Source of the DNA: Caulochytrium protostelioides
Taxonomy: Eukaryota; Chytridiomycota; Caulochytriomycetes; Caulochytriales; Caulochytriaceae
Assembly (NCBI GenBank): GCA_003615045.1
Contig: ML014175.1
Span: 30,767 to 94,766 of the forward strand
DNA: 64,000 nt
Direction: 5' to 3'
The position numbers and the translations under genes were made by a program. Under the pieces are notes generated by a model. The model was not told the DNA's origin and searched no databases. It saw only the letters and a program-made list of their open reading frames with translations. Below, piece by piece: positions 1 through 10,722 of this stretch; position 1 is the first letter of the stretch; each line of letters starts with the position of its first letter.

Positions 1-2
1 CC

Positions 3-527
3 GGCGCACCGAAGGGCGGGGGGCCCGGCCCGGGACCGCCGGGCCGTCGCCACGGCTCGGACCGCGGCGCCGTCTTCCACCACGTGATCTCGTCGGCCAT
101 GGGCCACGAGGGTCCCGGCCCTGACCGTGGGCTTGACCGCGGGCCGGATCGGAGTCTGCCGCGCGGCCACGACCAAGGCCCGCCAAAACGCGCGCGGCTG
201 GCCGATCCGGGGCTCGAGGCGGGCCCGCCGTCTGCGCCGCCGCCGATGCGCGGCAGCGGGCCGCGAGACAGTCCCCGCGACAGCCCGCGGGAAAGCCCGC
301 GCGGGTTCCGTCCCGAGGGCCGGTTTGAGCGGTACGCCGATGGGCCGCCGCCGCCGCGCCGCGGCGCCTTCCGTGGCCACCGTGGCAGCCGCGGCGGCGG
401 CCGTGGCGGCGGCGGCGGCGAACGCCACCACCATGGCGACGACGGCCCCTATCGCTCGGCTCACCAGCTGCCAGCGCCGCCGCCGTCGTCCGCCGCGCCG
501 CCGCCGCGTCGCCACCACCATGCCTAG
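3..527 (+). CDS. C-terminal part of an RG/RGG-rich protein (5' end outside window)
   Basis: The frame is open from the left edge to a TAG at 525-527, so only the last ~174 codons are present. The residue make-up is mostly Arg, Gly, Pro, Ser and His. It has DRG/SPRD repeats in the middle, a PPKRAR basic patch that could act as a nuclear signal, an RGG-type stretch (RGSRGGGRGGGGG) and a His-rich end. RGG tails are usual in RNA-binding nuclear or granule proteins, but no folded domain lies inside the window, so the family cannot be named. The first in-frame ATG is at 99, but the frame continues upstream of it with the same composition, so a 5' truncation by the window edge is more likely than a start here. 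In this GC-rich DNA a chance frame of this length is possible; the ordered RGG and SPR(D/E)S repeats argue for a real protein. Confidence 0.45.
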   Translation, partial: GAPKGGGPGPGPPGRRHGSDRGAVFHHVISSAMGHEGPGPDRGLDRGPDRSLPRGHDQGPPKRARLADPGLEAGPPSAPPPMRGSGPRDSPRDSPRESPRGFRPEGRFERYADGPPPPRRGAFRGHRGSRGGGRGGGGGERHHHGDDGPYRSAHQLPAPPPSSAAPPPRRHHHA

Positions 528-680
528 CCCGCTTTTCCATCGAACCGTTTCCACACGCGTCTATAGGATATCATGTGTCATGCTATTAGGGACGACACCG
601 CGCTACACGATTGCACGGATGCTTCGATGCATCGATGCAGGATGCAGGGAAACCTGCTCGCAGCGAAGCACGCGCCGGGC

Positions 681-3515
681 CTAGAAGCGCGCGCCGGGCA
701 GCACCGGCGTGGCGCCCGCGCCGACCTTTGACGCGTACGCTTGGAAGTCGTTGCCCTTGTGCTCGCGGAACCACGCGAGAAACGCGGCGTGCCACGCCGG
801 CGGGATCCCATAGCGCGGGAGCCGGATCGGACCGCGCTGCGTCGTGCGCATTGTCTGCTGCCCGATGGGCACGTGCTGCTTCACGAACAGGTTCACGCCC
901 GCCCGCATCGCCGGCGTGATGCGCGCGTTGTACAGGTTCATCCACTCGGGGTCCGCGTCCCAGATGAGGTCCGACCACGCGACCGTCTCGTTGCCGTGGG
1001 GGCTCTCGGCACCGGCGGCGGCCGCCGGCGGGGTCGCGGCCGAGGGCGCCGACAGCGGCAGCGTCGTCGGCGGCAGCGGTGGCGGCGTCAGGGAGCCCGT
1101 GGGCGTAGTGAGGGTGGGCGTCGACGGCGCCGACGTCAGCGGCGTGCCGAAGCCCGAGATGGCGGGAGGCGCGGCGCCGCCCGGGCCGGTCGCACGCGGG
1201 CCGGCCGCGTCGGCGGGGGCCAGCGGCCACGAGGGCGGGAGGGCCGAGGGGCCGGCGAGCGCGTGGGGCGGGGCGTGGGTGCTGGAGGCCGTGCGCGACA
1301 GGATCACGGGCCGCGCGTCGGCGTCCGGGATCGTGCCGCCGCGCGCGTAGATGGTGCCGTTCGCGGCCGTGGTCGTCGGCGGCGGCGGCGGGACGACGGC
1401 GCCACGCGGCGCCGTGGCCGCCGCCGCCGCCGCTGGCGAGGACGAGGACGGCGCGGCCAGCGAATCGGAGCCGGCGTGGCGCGCGCCGATCGAGTGGTTG
1501 GGAATCTTGGGCACGCGGGAGCCCGAGGCCGACGCCGGGGGCGCTACGGCCGGCGCTGCGCCACGCGCGCCGTCGCGACGGGGCGTCGTCGCCGCGGAGG
1601 GGGAGGAGGCGCCGTGCTTCGGCGCGTCCTTGCCCGTGGTCGATCGCGGCGGCGCCGAGTCTTGTTTGTTCTTTCCGTGGGACGGGGTGCTTGCCGGACG
1701 TTCGCCGTTTCCGCGGTCGGCCGAGTCTTTTGCAGCGGCGGCCTTGGCGCGCTTGCGGGCCTGCGCATCGAGCTGCGACCGGACCTCAGGGACCTCGCGG
1801 GCCAGCGCGGCCATGAACGCCTCCTCGACCCCCGGGTCGATGAGCACGACCCGCTCGTTGTCGCGGGTCATGCTCTGCGCGTGGAACTTGTTGAGCAGCG
1901 GGATCAGCATGCGGTTCGGTTGACTCGGCAGGTGCAAGTCAGGGCAGTGCTTGGAAACGATCTGCTGGTAGGGCACCCATTTGGCCACATCGTCGGTGTC
2001 GTCCGAGTCGGAGTTCGAGTCCGAATCGACCTTGTGCAGCTGGCGCGACACGATCTCGGTCCGGGCCGCGGGGCCCGTGCGTCGGCGCTTCACGCTGGTG
2101 GTGGTGGTCACGTCCACGGCCGGCTTCGGGGCCGTGCGCTTCGTCTTGTAGTCCAGCAGCCCATTGTCCAGCGCATACCCGAGCCAGGTGACGAATTCCT
2201 CGACCATGCTCTCGGGAATGCCGAGCATCGGCTTACCGCGGCCCGCGGGAGGAATCACCATGTTCTCGACCAGCGCATCCGTAAATCCCTTTTCGCCCAA
2301 GTACTCACGGAGCGCGAACTGCAGGATCTCGCGGTCGCCGGACTTCAGATACGAAATGCTGCCGCGGTAGATGTCCTTCAGCGCGAACGTCCACGTGACG
2401 AGCTGGCCGTGGTCGGCAATATTGACGGCGTCCCACTCGGTTGTGCTCCCGCGGAACGTGGCCTTCTTGATGGGGTGGTCCGACAAGGCCAGCGCCGTGC
2501 CAGGTTCGTAGCCATACCGGCCCTTGCCGATCCCAAGCTGGCCCGACAGGGCCGCCGCGCCACTGGGCGAAGACTGGGACGCGTTGCTCTTCGGCTCTGG
2601 TCTTGCCTTCGACTTGGCCGGCGACTTGGTCGTCGTGCGCTTGGACTTTGTTTCAGCATCGCTCTCGCTGTCGCTCTCGCTGTCGCTCTCGCTGTCGCTC
2701 TCGCTGTCGCTCTCGCTACCGCTCTCACTGCCACTGCCACTGTCGCTGCCGCCCGCATCGACATCATCGTCGCCGGCATCGCTGTGGTCGGCCGTGGACG
2801 GATCGACGACGACGGGATCGTCAAGAGCATCGGCCGCCGTCGCATCCACGTCTTCGACGCTATCAGACGACACGCTCTGCGATTGGCCGCCTTTGCCGCC
2901 CTTCCCGGCGGCCTTCTTGGCCGCTGGCGTGGGCGTCTTCTTGCCCGGCGACCCCTTGGCCTTCGCTGCTGCGCGCTTGGGTGTTGCTTTTGCCTTGACG
3001 GGCGTCTTGGCCTTCGCCTTCGAAACGGCCGTCTTGGCTGCCGCCGCTGTGGGCGGCGTGTCGGACCCCTTGCCGCTTGGCGTCGTCGATGCCGCGGCGG
3101 CCTTCGATCGGCGCTTGGTCACCGATGCGGGCGACGTTGCCGCCGCTGCGGCTGCAGCTTTACGCTTCGATGCGGGCGTCGCGGCGGGTGGTGGCGGCGG
3201 CGGGGCGGCGGCGTCCTTGGCGACCGCCGGCGTCTGGCCCGCTGCGGCGTGGGCCTCGGCCTTGATGGCGGCGGCGCCCTTGCGAGCCGCGTCGACGCCG
3301 CGGCGCAGGGCGTCGGCGTCGTACTGGCCGGCGAGAAAGTCGTCGACGTTGAGATGGATCTGGGCGAGGGCATCGCGCAGCGTGAGCGCCTCGATGTCGA
3401 GCGCCTCCCAGCGCAGGCGCAGCTCCGAGAGCTCGCGGCGCGTGCTCTCGAGCGTCTCCGCGAGCGCCTGGCGCTCCTGGAACGACGCCTTCAGGCGGTC
3501 GTGCAGCGACGTCAT
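681..3515 (-). CDS. Large unrecognised protein with an acidic Ser/Asp tract and a possible thrice-repeated helical module
   Basis: A 944-residue single-exon frame starting at the ATG at 3513-3515 (MTSLHDRLKA). Residues ~1-60 look like a coiled coil. Residues ~95-215 are Lys/Ala/Pro-rich and histone-H1-like, residues ~215-290 carry a (SDSE)n acidic tract, and there are several KRRR-type basic patches, all typical of nuclear proteins. Between the disordered stretches lie three compact segments near residues 335-430, 505-570 and 835-925. Two end in a similar phrase (GIPESMVEEFVTWL and GIPPAWHAAFLAWF) and the middle one has a degenerate form (LIDPGVEEAFMAAL), which suggests one small helical module repeated three times. 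No catalytic motif is recognised and I do not assign a function. A chromatin-associated role is only a guess from composition. The antisense 988-codon frame is Arg/Gly noise. Confidence 0.7.
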   Translation of the reverse strand: MTSLHDRLKASFQERQALAETLESTRRELSELRLRWEALDIEALTLRDALAQIHLNVDDFLAGQYDADALRRGVDAARKGAAAIKAEAHAAAGQTPAVAKDAAAPPPPPPAATPASKRKAAAAAAATSPASVTKRRSKAAAASTTPSGKGSDTPPTAAAAKTAVSKAKAKTPVKAKATPKRAAAKAKGSPGKKTPTPAAKKAAGKGGKGGQSQSVSSDSVEDVDATAADALDDPVVVDPSTADHSDAGDDDVDAGGSDSGSGSESGSESDSESDSESDSESDSESDAETKSKRTTTKSPAKSKARPEPKSNASQSSPSGAAALSGQLGIGKGRYGYEPGTALALSDHPIKKATFRGSTTEWDAVNIADHGQLVTWTFALKDIYRGSISYLKSGDREILQFALREYLGEKGFTDALVENMVIPPAGRGKPMLGIPESMVEEFVTWLGYALDNGLLDYKTKRTAPKPAVDVTTTTSVKRRRTGPAARTEIVSRQLHKVDSDSNSDSDDTDDVAKWVPYQQIVSKHCPDLHLPSQPNRMLIPLLNKFHAQSMTRDNERVVLIDPGVEEAFMAALAREVPEVRSQLDAQARKRAKAAAAKDSADRGNGERPASTPSHGKNKQDSAPPRSTTGKDAPKHGASSPSAATTPRRDGARGAAPAVAPPASASGSRVPKIPNHSIGARHAGSDSLAAPSSSSPAAAAAATAPRGAVVPPPPPTTTAANGTIYARGGTIPDADARPVILSRTASSTHAPPHALAGPSALPPSWPLAPADAAGPRATGPGGAAPPAISGFGTPLTSAPSTPTLTTPTGSLTPPPLPPTTLPLSAPSAATPPAAAAGAESPHGNETVAWSDLIWDADPEWMNLYNARITPAMRAGVNLFVKQHVPIGQQTMRTTQRGPIRLPRYGIPPAWHAAFLAWFREHKGNDFQAYASKVGAGATPVLPGARF
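2661..2717. repeat. 12-nt in-frame microsatellite (gctctcgctgtc)n
   Basis: About five copies of a 12-nt unit encode the SDSE repeats of the acidic tract in the minus-strand gene. The unit is a multiple of three, so copy-number change would lengthen or shorten the tract without shifting the frame. Confidence 0.85.
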
Positions 3516-4745
3516 GGCGCGCCGTCGGTCCGCCGCCGCCGCCGTCGCCGTCGTCGCCGCTGCTGCGGGATCAGAGGCTCAGAGGATCGCCGCGAGTCCG
3601 GCGAACCCAGCGTCGCGGTGAGGAGAGACCGCCCGTCGCCGGAGTCTGGTCACGTCCGCTCACAAGACGCGGTGGCGAGGCGGCGCGATGCGGTGGGGCT
3701 GACCTAAAAGCGCGATGCGGAGGTGCTGATCACGACGGGGGGGAGACGAGAGACGACGCGAGACGAGACAACACGACACCAGATGACACGAGACGAGACC
3801 GGCCAATGTCGGAACAATGTCGGTGTCGGTGAGGACGACGCGTGTGCACCCCAACGCGTTGGAGCGTGCGGAGAGAGGAGGGCGGACGGCGTGATGGCGG
3901 CCCACACGGCCGTGTCCGCCGCTCAGGGCCCGTCCTGCCGCTCCACGGTATTGCCCTTGGGGCAGGCCGCGCTCAACTCTGCAGAGCGCTCATGGGCGAG
4001 AAGGCGAGACGGGCCTCGATCGGCCGATGCGCAGGCCGCCGCCAGCAGCCGACCGATGCAGGGTCCACCTTGGCGTTTCGCCGTGGCGCGGGCACGTGGA
4101 ACGCGCCAGGGCGTGGAGGACAAGCTTGGAGTGGCGGCGGCGGCGGCGGCGGAAGCAGCGCGCGGGAGCGCGAAGGCGAGCGGAGACAGCGCCGGTCGCC
4201 GTGGCCAGGGTCCAGGTGGCGCAGCCATCGGTGTGGCGCAGTCATCCGCGTGGCGCAGCCATCGATCCCGTGATTGACTCAGCCACGACCGGCCGAGGCG
4301 CGACGTGTGGCGCTCGGGTGGGTCCGGCCGAACCGGGCCCTCGGCCCTGTCACGTGTGCGGCGCTCCTCCGCGATCCGCGATCCGCGCTGGGCCGACCCC
4401 ATCCCACCCGGCTCGTCCAGGCGGCGACGCCACTCGAAGGGAAGGATTGGTCAGAATCCCATGATCCGCACGGTATGGAAGACAACACGCGCGCAGCAGG
4501 ACGATCGATCACAAGGGCACAAGATCGGGAGCGACTCTCAGCGATCATGAGCCCCTTGTTCCGTAATCCTGATCAGCGACGACCGTGCGTGAAGCTCCCT
4601 GCTATCGCGCGTCCGCATTCATCCATTGATCTCCGTTCTGATCGATCGCCCTGCTGATCAATCCCTCGTCGACCCATTGATCAACCCATCGATCGATCAC
4701 ATCTGCTGCAGTCTGTCCCCTTTTTGATTGAACTGGAATACCATC
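3516..4745. other. Intergenic region between two divergent genes
   Basis: This 1.2 kb must hold the promoters of the minus-strand gene ending at 3515 and of the thiolase gene starting at 4746. It has a run of gagacgaga-like short repeats near 3740-3800, and from about 4500 it falls in GC toward the thiolase start. Overlapping frames on both strands have skewed Arg/Ala/Gly composition and no family resemblance. I see no RNA gene. Confidence 0.5.
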
Positions 4746-6319
4746 ATGTCTTCCAAACTCGGCAAAGACGTCTTTATCGGTAAGCATCATATCGCACTGA
4801 CCGATTGCGTGGCCTGGCCACGCGACCATTACATTTTTGGCTACTGACTCGGGCCTTCCCCCGCTTCTCTTCTTGCATCTCACTCATCGTTATTTTTTTG
4901 GTAATCCGTTGATACCTTAACCCATGATCACCCAGTGGCCGCCAAGCGCACCGTAAGTGATCTTCTCTTTGAAACAACGCTCATGCCACCACGATCCTGA
5001 AACATGCATATATCTATCCCGTCGGTAATGACTAAGGTAGCATTGGCTCACATGTTCTGATGGTTCGTGCGCTTTTATCGGGTTTCATGACGCTCTCCTT
5101 TTATCTGGGACGCCGCACTCGCACATAATGGCTCCTGCTATGCGATGGGTGTATTTCGGTGACGCTGCGGCAGCCGTGGGGATCCTTTGGCGGGAAGCTG
5201 GCCCACCTGTCCGGCAACGACCTCGGCGGCCTCGCGTCCAAGGCTGCCGTGGCTCAGGTCGGCAAGCCGATCCCGATCGACTCGGTAATCTATGGCAACG
5301 TCCTGCAGACCTCGCGCGACGCGGCCTACCTGGCCCGCCACGTCGGTCACCATGCCGGCGTCGACATCACCAAGCCCGCGCTGACCATCAACCGCCTCTG
5401 CGGGTCGGGGTTCCAGTCCGTCATCAACGCCGCCCAGGAAATCCAGTTGGGCGAGGCCAAGATCGTGCTTGCTGGCGGCAGCGAGAGCATGTCCCAAGCC
5501 CCCTTCGCCATGCGCGGCACGCGCTCGGGTATCCGGTATGGCCAGGAGCCCGTGCTCGAGGACACACTCGCGTCAGCGCTTATTGATACCTTCCCGACAA
5601 AGACGCCAATGGGCATCACGGCCGAGAACCTCGCCGAGAAGTACAGCATCACGCGCCAGGACGCCGATGCGTATGCGCTGCGCTCCCAGCAGAACTGGGC
5701 CGCCGCGCAGGCTGAGGGCCGGTTCGCCCAGGAGATCACGCCGGTCTCGGTGAAGGTGAAGCGCGAGACGGTGTCGATGGACGTGGACGAGTACCCGCGC
5801 CCCAAGACGACGCTCGAGACGCTTGCCAAGCTGGCCCCGGCCTTCAAGAAAGACGGCACGGCCACAGCGGGCAACTCGTCGGGGATCTGCGATGGCGCCG
5901 CCTCGCTCATCGTGGCCTCAGGCGATGCCGTCAAGGCACACGGGCTGACGCCGCTCGCGCGGATCGTGAGCTATGCCTACGTGGGCGTGGAGCCGACCAT
6001 CATGGGCATCGGCCCCGTGCCCGCTGTGAAGCTCGCACTGAAGCGTGCGCAGCTGAGCCTCAAGGACATGGGCGTCAAAGAGCTCAACGAAGCGTTTGCC
6101 TCGCAGGCCCTGGCCGTGCTGCGCGAGCTGGGCGAGGACGTGTCGGAGTGGAACACCTCGGGCGGTTCGATTGCGATGGGCCACCCCTTGGGCGCCTCAG
6201 GCGCGCGCATCCTGGCCCATCTCACCTACGAGCTGCAGCGTCGCCAGGTCCCGTATGCGCTGGGCACGGCGTGCATTGGCGGCGGTCAGGGCATTGCCGT
6301 GATCCTGGAACGGTGCTAA
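4746..6319 (+). CDS. ACAA2: 3-ketoacyl-CoA thiolase, mitochondrial (ACAA2) type, three exons
   Basis: Last step of fatty-acid beta-oxidation: CoA-dependent cleavage of 3-ketoacyl-CoA. Exons are 4746-4779, 4936-4952 and 5174-6319, with GTAAGC/CAG and GTAAGT/CAG borders, giving 398 residues; the animal mitochondrial enzyme has 397. The first exon gives MSSKLGKDVFI, the 17-nt second exon supplies VAAKRT, and the third opens with PWGSFGGK, rebuilding the conserved thiolase N-terminus. The nucleophile Cys is in NRLCGSGFQS; NEAFA, GHPLGASGAR and CIGGGQG complete the active site. YLARHVG and ESMSQAPF are phrases of the ACAA2 branch rather than of Erg10 or the peroxisomal enzyme. There is no C-terminal peroxisomal tripeptide (it ends ERC). 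As in animal ACAA2, targeting would use a non-cleaved N-terminus, which is inferred. A mitochondrial role fits fungi that keep mitochondrial beta-oxidation. Confidence 0.93.
4780..4935 (+). other. Thiolase intron 1 (156 nt)
   Basis: Donor GTAAGC follows codon position 1 and the acceptor is cccag. A CTTAAC-like branch motif lies about 15 nt upstream of the acceptor. Removing it joins ATC G to TG GCC and restores the IVAAKRT motif. Confidence 0.88.
4953..5173 (+). other. Thiolase intron 2 (221 nt)
   Basis: Donor GTAAGTG directly follows the 17-nt exon 2, and the acceptor is cggcag before CCG TGG GGA. Removing it joins KRT to PWGSFGGK without a gap relative to family members. Confidence 0.88.
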
Positions 6320-7259
6320 GGGACACCTCGTTGCACCGCCGTGCGAGGAGGAAAGGGGCCAGCCACGGCGATCGCCGCCGCGTCCCCGCCCCCTGAGCGA
6401 ACCCCAGGCGGCGCGATTTTCCGTACGGTTCGCTCGGGTTCGTTCGGTTCACCCCACGACCCGCGCCTCGTGTGCTGCGCCTGACGAGGACAGCGGTCCT
6501 GTCGACCAAAGAAACACACGGAGGACATTTAGACTATGAAACGCGTATGTGGGTGGGTGTGGACATGAGGGTGGAAGCGCTGGGATGGGGGATGGGTGAG
6601 TGTGAACCCATGTTGGCGGGTGTCGGTGCGTGGGAGGGGCAGGTGTGCTCCACGCCGCATGGCGCCGCTCTGGCTCGGAAGGATTGCTGTTGCCCCGCAC
6701 CGTCTCAGGCGGGGGGCCGTTGTCTCTCGCTCAGCGCGGCGCAGCAGCGCGGCGCGCGCCACGGGAAGCGACGCCGTCGGGCGCCATCGAACGTCCGCAG
6801 CGCGCGGGAGACCATCGACGATGCCCGACGAACGATGAGCGACGAGCGCGCAGCGATGGCTAGCGAAGCCCGGGGGGACAGCGACGGCGGCGGCGACGGC
6901 GACGATCCCGGCGACGCATGAATTGCAGGCAACGTGCTGCGTAACGCGTCTAGAGCAGGGCACGGCCATGTCGCCGTGCTCTGCAGACGGCGCCGGTCCG
7001 TCTGGGTCGGCATCTGGTGGCCACACAACAAGAGCCGCGTCCCGCCTCGCCGTTTCGCTTGCTGCCGATGTCGACCGCCTGAACCTACACGACCCCGGCG
7101 AACGACTGTGCCGACGATCTTCGACGCCTGCCGTGGTCGCTGTCTTCCGTCGACGGCGCTGTCCCCCTGCTTTCACGCGCCTGACCCATCGCCACGCGTC
7201 CTGGTGCCGATCGCATCCGGTCCCGCATCGATCGCCCCCCTTCCCCCCTCCATACGAGG
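6320..7259. other. Intergenic region, thiolase 3' to Lhs1 5'
   Basis: GC-rich with scattered short frames on both strands; none resembles a known protein. It should contain the thiolase terminator and the promoter of the chaperone gene. A pyrimidine-rich stretch (about 7221-7251) precedes the ATG at 7260, as expected of a 5' leader. Confidence 0.45.
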
Positions 7260-10200
7260 ATGGCGCCGGCTCCCGTGACCGCGGGGTCGTCCCGCCCGCA
7301 AAGCGTCAGCGCGATGCTGCGTCTCACGGCGCTGCTCGTGCTCGTGCTCGCCCTCGCCGACGCCGCCCGCGCCGTCATTGTCGGCATCGACTACGGCACC
7401 GACTGGTTCAAGGTCGCCCTCAAGCAGCCCGGCGCCTCGCTCGATCTGGTGCTTAACCGTGAGTCCAAGCGCAAGACCGCGTCCCACGTTCTGATCCGCG
7501 ACCAAGAGCGTCTCTTTGGCAACGACGCCACCTCTTTGGTAAGTCTTCTTCTCGTCCCCAGCCACGACGCCGATGAACGCTGTCGATGCACAGATCCACG
7601 TCGATACACGGTATCGCCACCACCACTGGTGAATCAGGACGGATATTCACCTCTCCCGCTCTGTTCGATCTCCAACTTGGCCCACTCGGATCTGCAATGG
7701 TTGCGCGTCGCTAGTCGGTCCGGTTCCCCAAGGACTACTACCCGGGCCTCAAGAACCTGCTCGGCAAGCACGCGGACAGCGCCGCCGCTCAGGAGTATGC
7801 GCGCGCATACCCGAACGTGCTCGCCGCCGATGCGCGCCGCAACACGGTCGTCTTCAAGCACTCCTCCGGCGAGACCTACACGGTCGAGGAGCTCGTGGCG
7901 TACCAGCTGCGCCACGCGTGCGACCAGGCCAAAGCGTGGGCTAACGACCCCGTGATGGGCGCCGTCATCACGGTCCCGCCCTACTGGGGCATCCACGAGC
8001 GCCAAGCGCTGCTGGCCGCGGCGAATCTCGCCGAGCTTCGCGTGCTCGGGCTCATGAACGACCACGCCGCCGTCGCGATCAACTTCATCGCGAACCGCAA
8101 GGTGACGGACCCCGAGTACCACGTCTTCTACGACATGGGCGCGGGCTCGACGGTCGCGACGGTCGTCAAGTTCCACAATGTCCAGATCCCGATCGGCCCC
8201 AAGTACAAAAAGACCGTGCTGGAGGCCGCAGTGCTGGGCAGCGGCTTTGACGCGACGCTCGGCGGCAAGGTTCTCGATCACAGTCTGCAGCAGCTCTTTG
8301 TCGAGCAGTTCAACGACAAGTATGGCAAGAAGCTCGTGACCCCGCTCGCCGAGAACGGCCGTGCGCTGACGAAGCTCATGAACTGCGCAAACAAGGTCAA
8401 ACACATCCTGTCGGCGAACAACGAGGCCTTCGGCTCGGTGGAGTCGCTCGCGGAAGACTTTGACTTCCGCACGAGGGTCACGCGCTCCGAAATGGAGGCG
8501 CTCGCCTCAGACTTCTTCGACCGCGTCAGTGGCCCCATCGAACAGGCCCTGCAGCACGCGGGACTCGCCAAGGAGAACGTGACCTCGGTCGTGCTGGTCG
8601 GCGGCGGCGTCCGCGTGCCGCACGTGCAGACCCGCCTCGCGGAGTACCTCGGCAGCGCGGACAAGATCGCCAAGAACGTCAACCAGGACGAGGCCGCCGT
8701 CCTCGGCGCCTCCTTCCAGGCCGCCAAGCTCAGCCGTGCCTTCAAGGTCAAGGACATTGCGCTCCGCGACCTCAACGCCCACGCCGTCTACCTCGTTCGC
8801 GACGCGCCGAACGTCGACGCGGACGCCGCGACGGAGCCCCCGAAGGAGCCGCGCGTCATCTTTGACACTCGCACGAAGCTCGGCACCCGCAGCAAGATCT
8901 CGCTCCGCGAGTCCGCCAACTTTGCCTTCTCGCTCTCGTACGCGACGGCCGCCACTAGCGACGCCGCGCCCGCGACCTACGCGCCCATCGCCACCGTCCG
9001 CGTCACGGGCCTCGACGACCAGATCTCCGCCCACCGCGCGCTCTCGCAGGAGCCCAGCAAGGTCGTTGTCCACCTTGAACTCAACGACAGCGGCAACCTC
9101 GTCATCAACAAGGTCGTCGGCCACTTCGTCCCGATCGCAAGCGCGCAGGCCGAGGGCGCCGCCGGCGCCGCCGGTGGCAAGGGCATCAAGGGCAAGATTA
9201 TGTCGCTCTTCGGCAAGGACGACGCTGCGGCCGAGGAGGCGAAGGCGGCGAACGCCACGACGGCCGGCGACGCCGTATCAAACGGCACAGCGCCGGGCGC
9301 GTCGCCGGACGCGTCCTCGCCCGACGGCAGCGAAGCGAGCGTCAACGGCACGCGCGTCGCGAAGGTCGATCTCGCGTTCGAGGTCGACTGGGTGCATCTG
9401 CCGCCCCTGACGGACGAGGAAGTCGCCGCCGCGCATAAGCGTATCGCGGCGATGGACCACGAGGACGCGCTGCGCGTCGCGCTCGCGGAGGCCCGCAACA
9501 CCTTTGAGGGCTACATCTACGCGAGCAAGGACTTCCTGGACGACGAGGCCGCCAGCGTCGTGTGGACCGCCACCGAGCACACGACGCTGGTCGAGCGTCT
9601 CGATGCCGCCGGCGCGTGGCTCTACGAGCCGGAGGCCGAGACGGCTGAGACGGCCGAGTTCCAGACGCGTCTCAAGGTGCTGAAGGACGCCGTGGGCCCG
9701 ATCAAGCAGCGCTGGGCCGAGCACCGTGACCGCCCGGGCGCGATCGAGCAGTTCAAGAAGGACGTGCAGACGGTGCGCGATTTTATCGCTAAGTATCGCC
9801 AGGACCTCGCAAAGGCCCTCGAGGTGCAAGCGAAGAACGCCGCGCAGCAGGCGGCGAACGCGACGAAGTCCGCGTTGCCCGAGCCGCCGTTGCCCTACAC
9901 GGCGGCGGAGCTGGACGAGCTCTCGCAGCGCATCGACGACCACGAGACGTGGTTGTCGACGCAGATCGCGCTGCAGGAAAAGCTGGCGCCCACCGCGGAG
10001 GCCGTGTTGCGCATCGAGGCCATCCAGCACCGTGCCAAGAATGTGCTCGACCTCATCTCGTCGTGGTTCGGCCGCCGCATCCCCGCCAACCGTCTCACGC
10101 CCAAGCCAGCGCCCAAGCCCGAGTCGGTCAAGAAGACCAAGGCGTCGGGGAAGAAGAAGGGCGGCGACTCGACGGCCGATGAAAAGGCGGCCGATGCCAA

Positions 10201-10366
10201 TGCCGACGCGGAATCGGAAGCGACTGATGCTGAGGCTGAGGCTGAGGCTGAGGCCGATGCTGACGCAGAGACTGAGGCTACAGCTGAGGCTGAGGCCGAG
10301 GCTGCAGCTGAGGCTGACGATGATGCCGATGCCGATGATGCTGAGGAGAAGCACGACGAACTCTAG
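7260..10366 (+). CDS. LHS1: ER-lumenal Hsp170-type chaperone (Lhs1/HYOU1/Grp170)
   Basis: A large Hsp70-family nucleotide exchange factor and holdase that works with BiP in the ER lumen. Exons are 7260-7538 and 7715-10366, with a 176-nt intron (GTAAGT...CTAG), giving 976 residues from the first ATG. The internal ATG at 7314 starts a textbook signal peptide (MLRLTALLVLVLALADAARA) directly before the ATPase-domain opening VIVGIDYGT, so 7314 (958 residues) is the likelier start. The nucleotide-binding domain follows, with VLVGGGVRVPHVQ near residue 365, then a beta domain and a long Ala/Glu/Thr-rich acidic loop around residues 545-605. An alpha-helical lid comes next, and then a very acidic Ala/Glu/Asp tail. 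The chain ends KHDEL, an ER-retrieval signal. Size and order fit HYOU1 (about 1,000 residues) rather than BiP or cytosolic Hsp110. Confidence 0.95.
7539..7714 (+). other. LHS1 intron (176 nt)
   Basis: Phase-0 intron with donor GTAAGT and acceptor cgctag. Splicing joins NDATSL to SVRFPKDYYPG, where other family members have the RFPK-like block; unspliced reading runs into stops. Confidence 0.9.
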
Positions 10367-10722
10367 ACGGCTCTCGCATGCATCCCGCGTCATTGCTCCT
10401 TCTCCAAGACATACAGCTCCCCATATTATCTCTCTCCGGTCTCCTTCCCCCACTCCCGCCTCTCCGCCCGCTCCGCTTCCTTCTTTCTCTCTTGATATCC
10501 CCTATCCCTCCATCATCCTCTCTCTTCGAGATCTTCAAGAAAATGGATAAAAAGAAAAAAAAGAACTGAAATCATGGATGGTACGTTACACATGGAAGAC
10601 ATGGACTCGCCATGCCACGACAAAGATGCCTGATGATCCCCCTTCAGTTCTTGTGATGACGCAGTCATATGCTACGAGGGGGGATTTAATCGGCCATAAC
10701 ATTTAAGGATTCATCTGCGGGC
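10367..10722. other. Convergent 3' region between LHS1 and PGK
   Basis: 356 nt separate the two stop codons. A long pyrimidine-rich tract (about 10410-10510) is followed by an A-rich run (aaaatggataaaaagaaaaaaaag, given here as composition only, about 10540-10570). This is a plausible shared 3'-end processing region; no gene is seen. Confidence 0.5.

Noticed and set aside
741-3707. 988-codon plus-strand frame opposite the minus-strand gene at 681-3515
   Set aside because: Composition is almost only Arg, Gly and Ala with no domain; it is the antisense shadow of a GC-rich coding frame that has sensible modules on the other strand.
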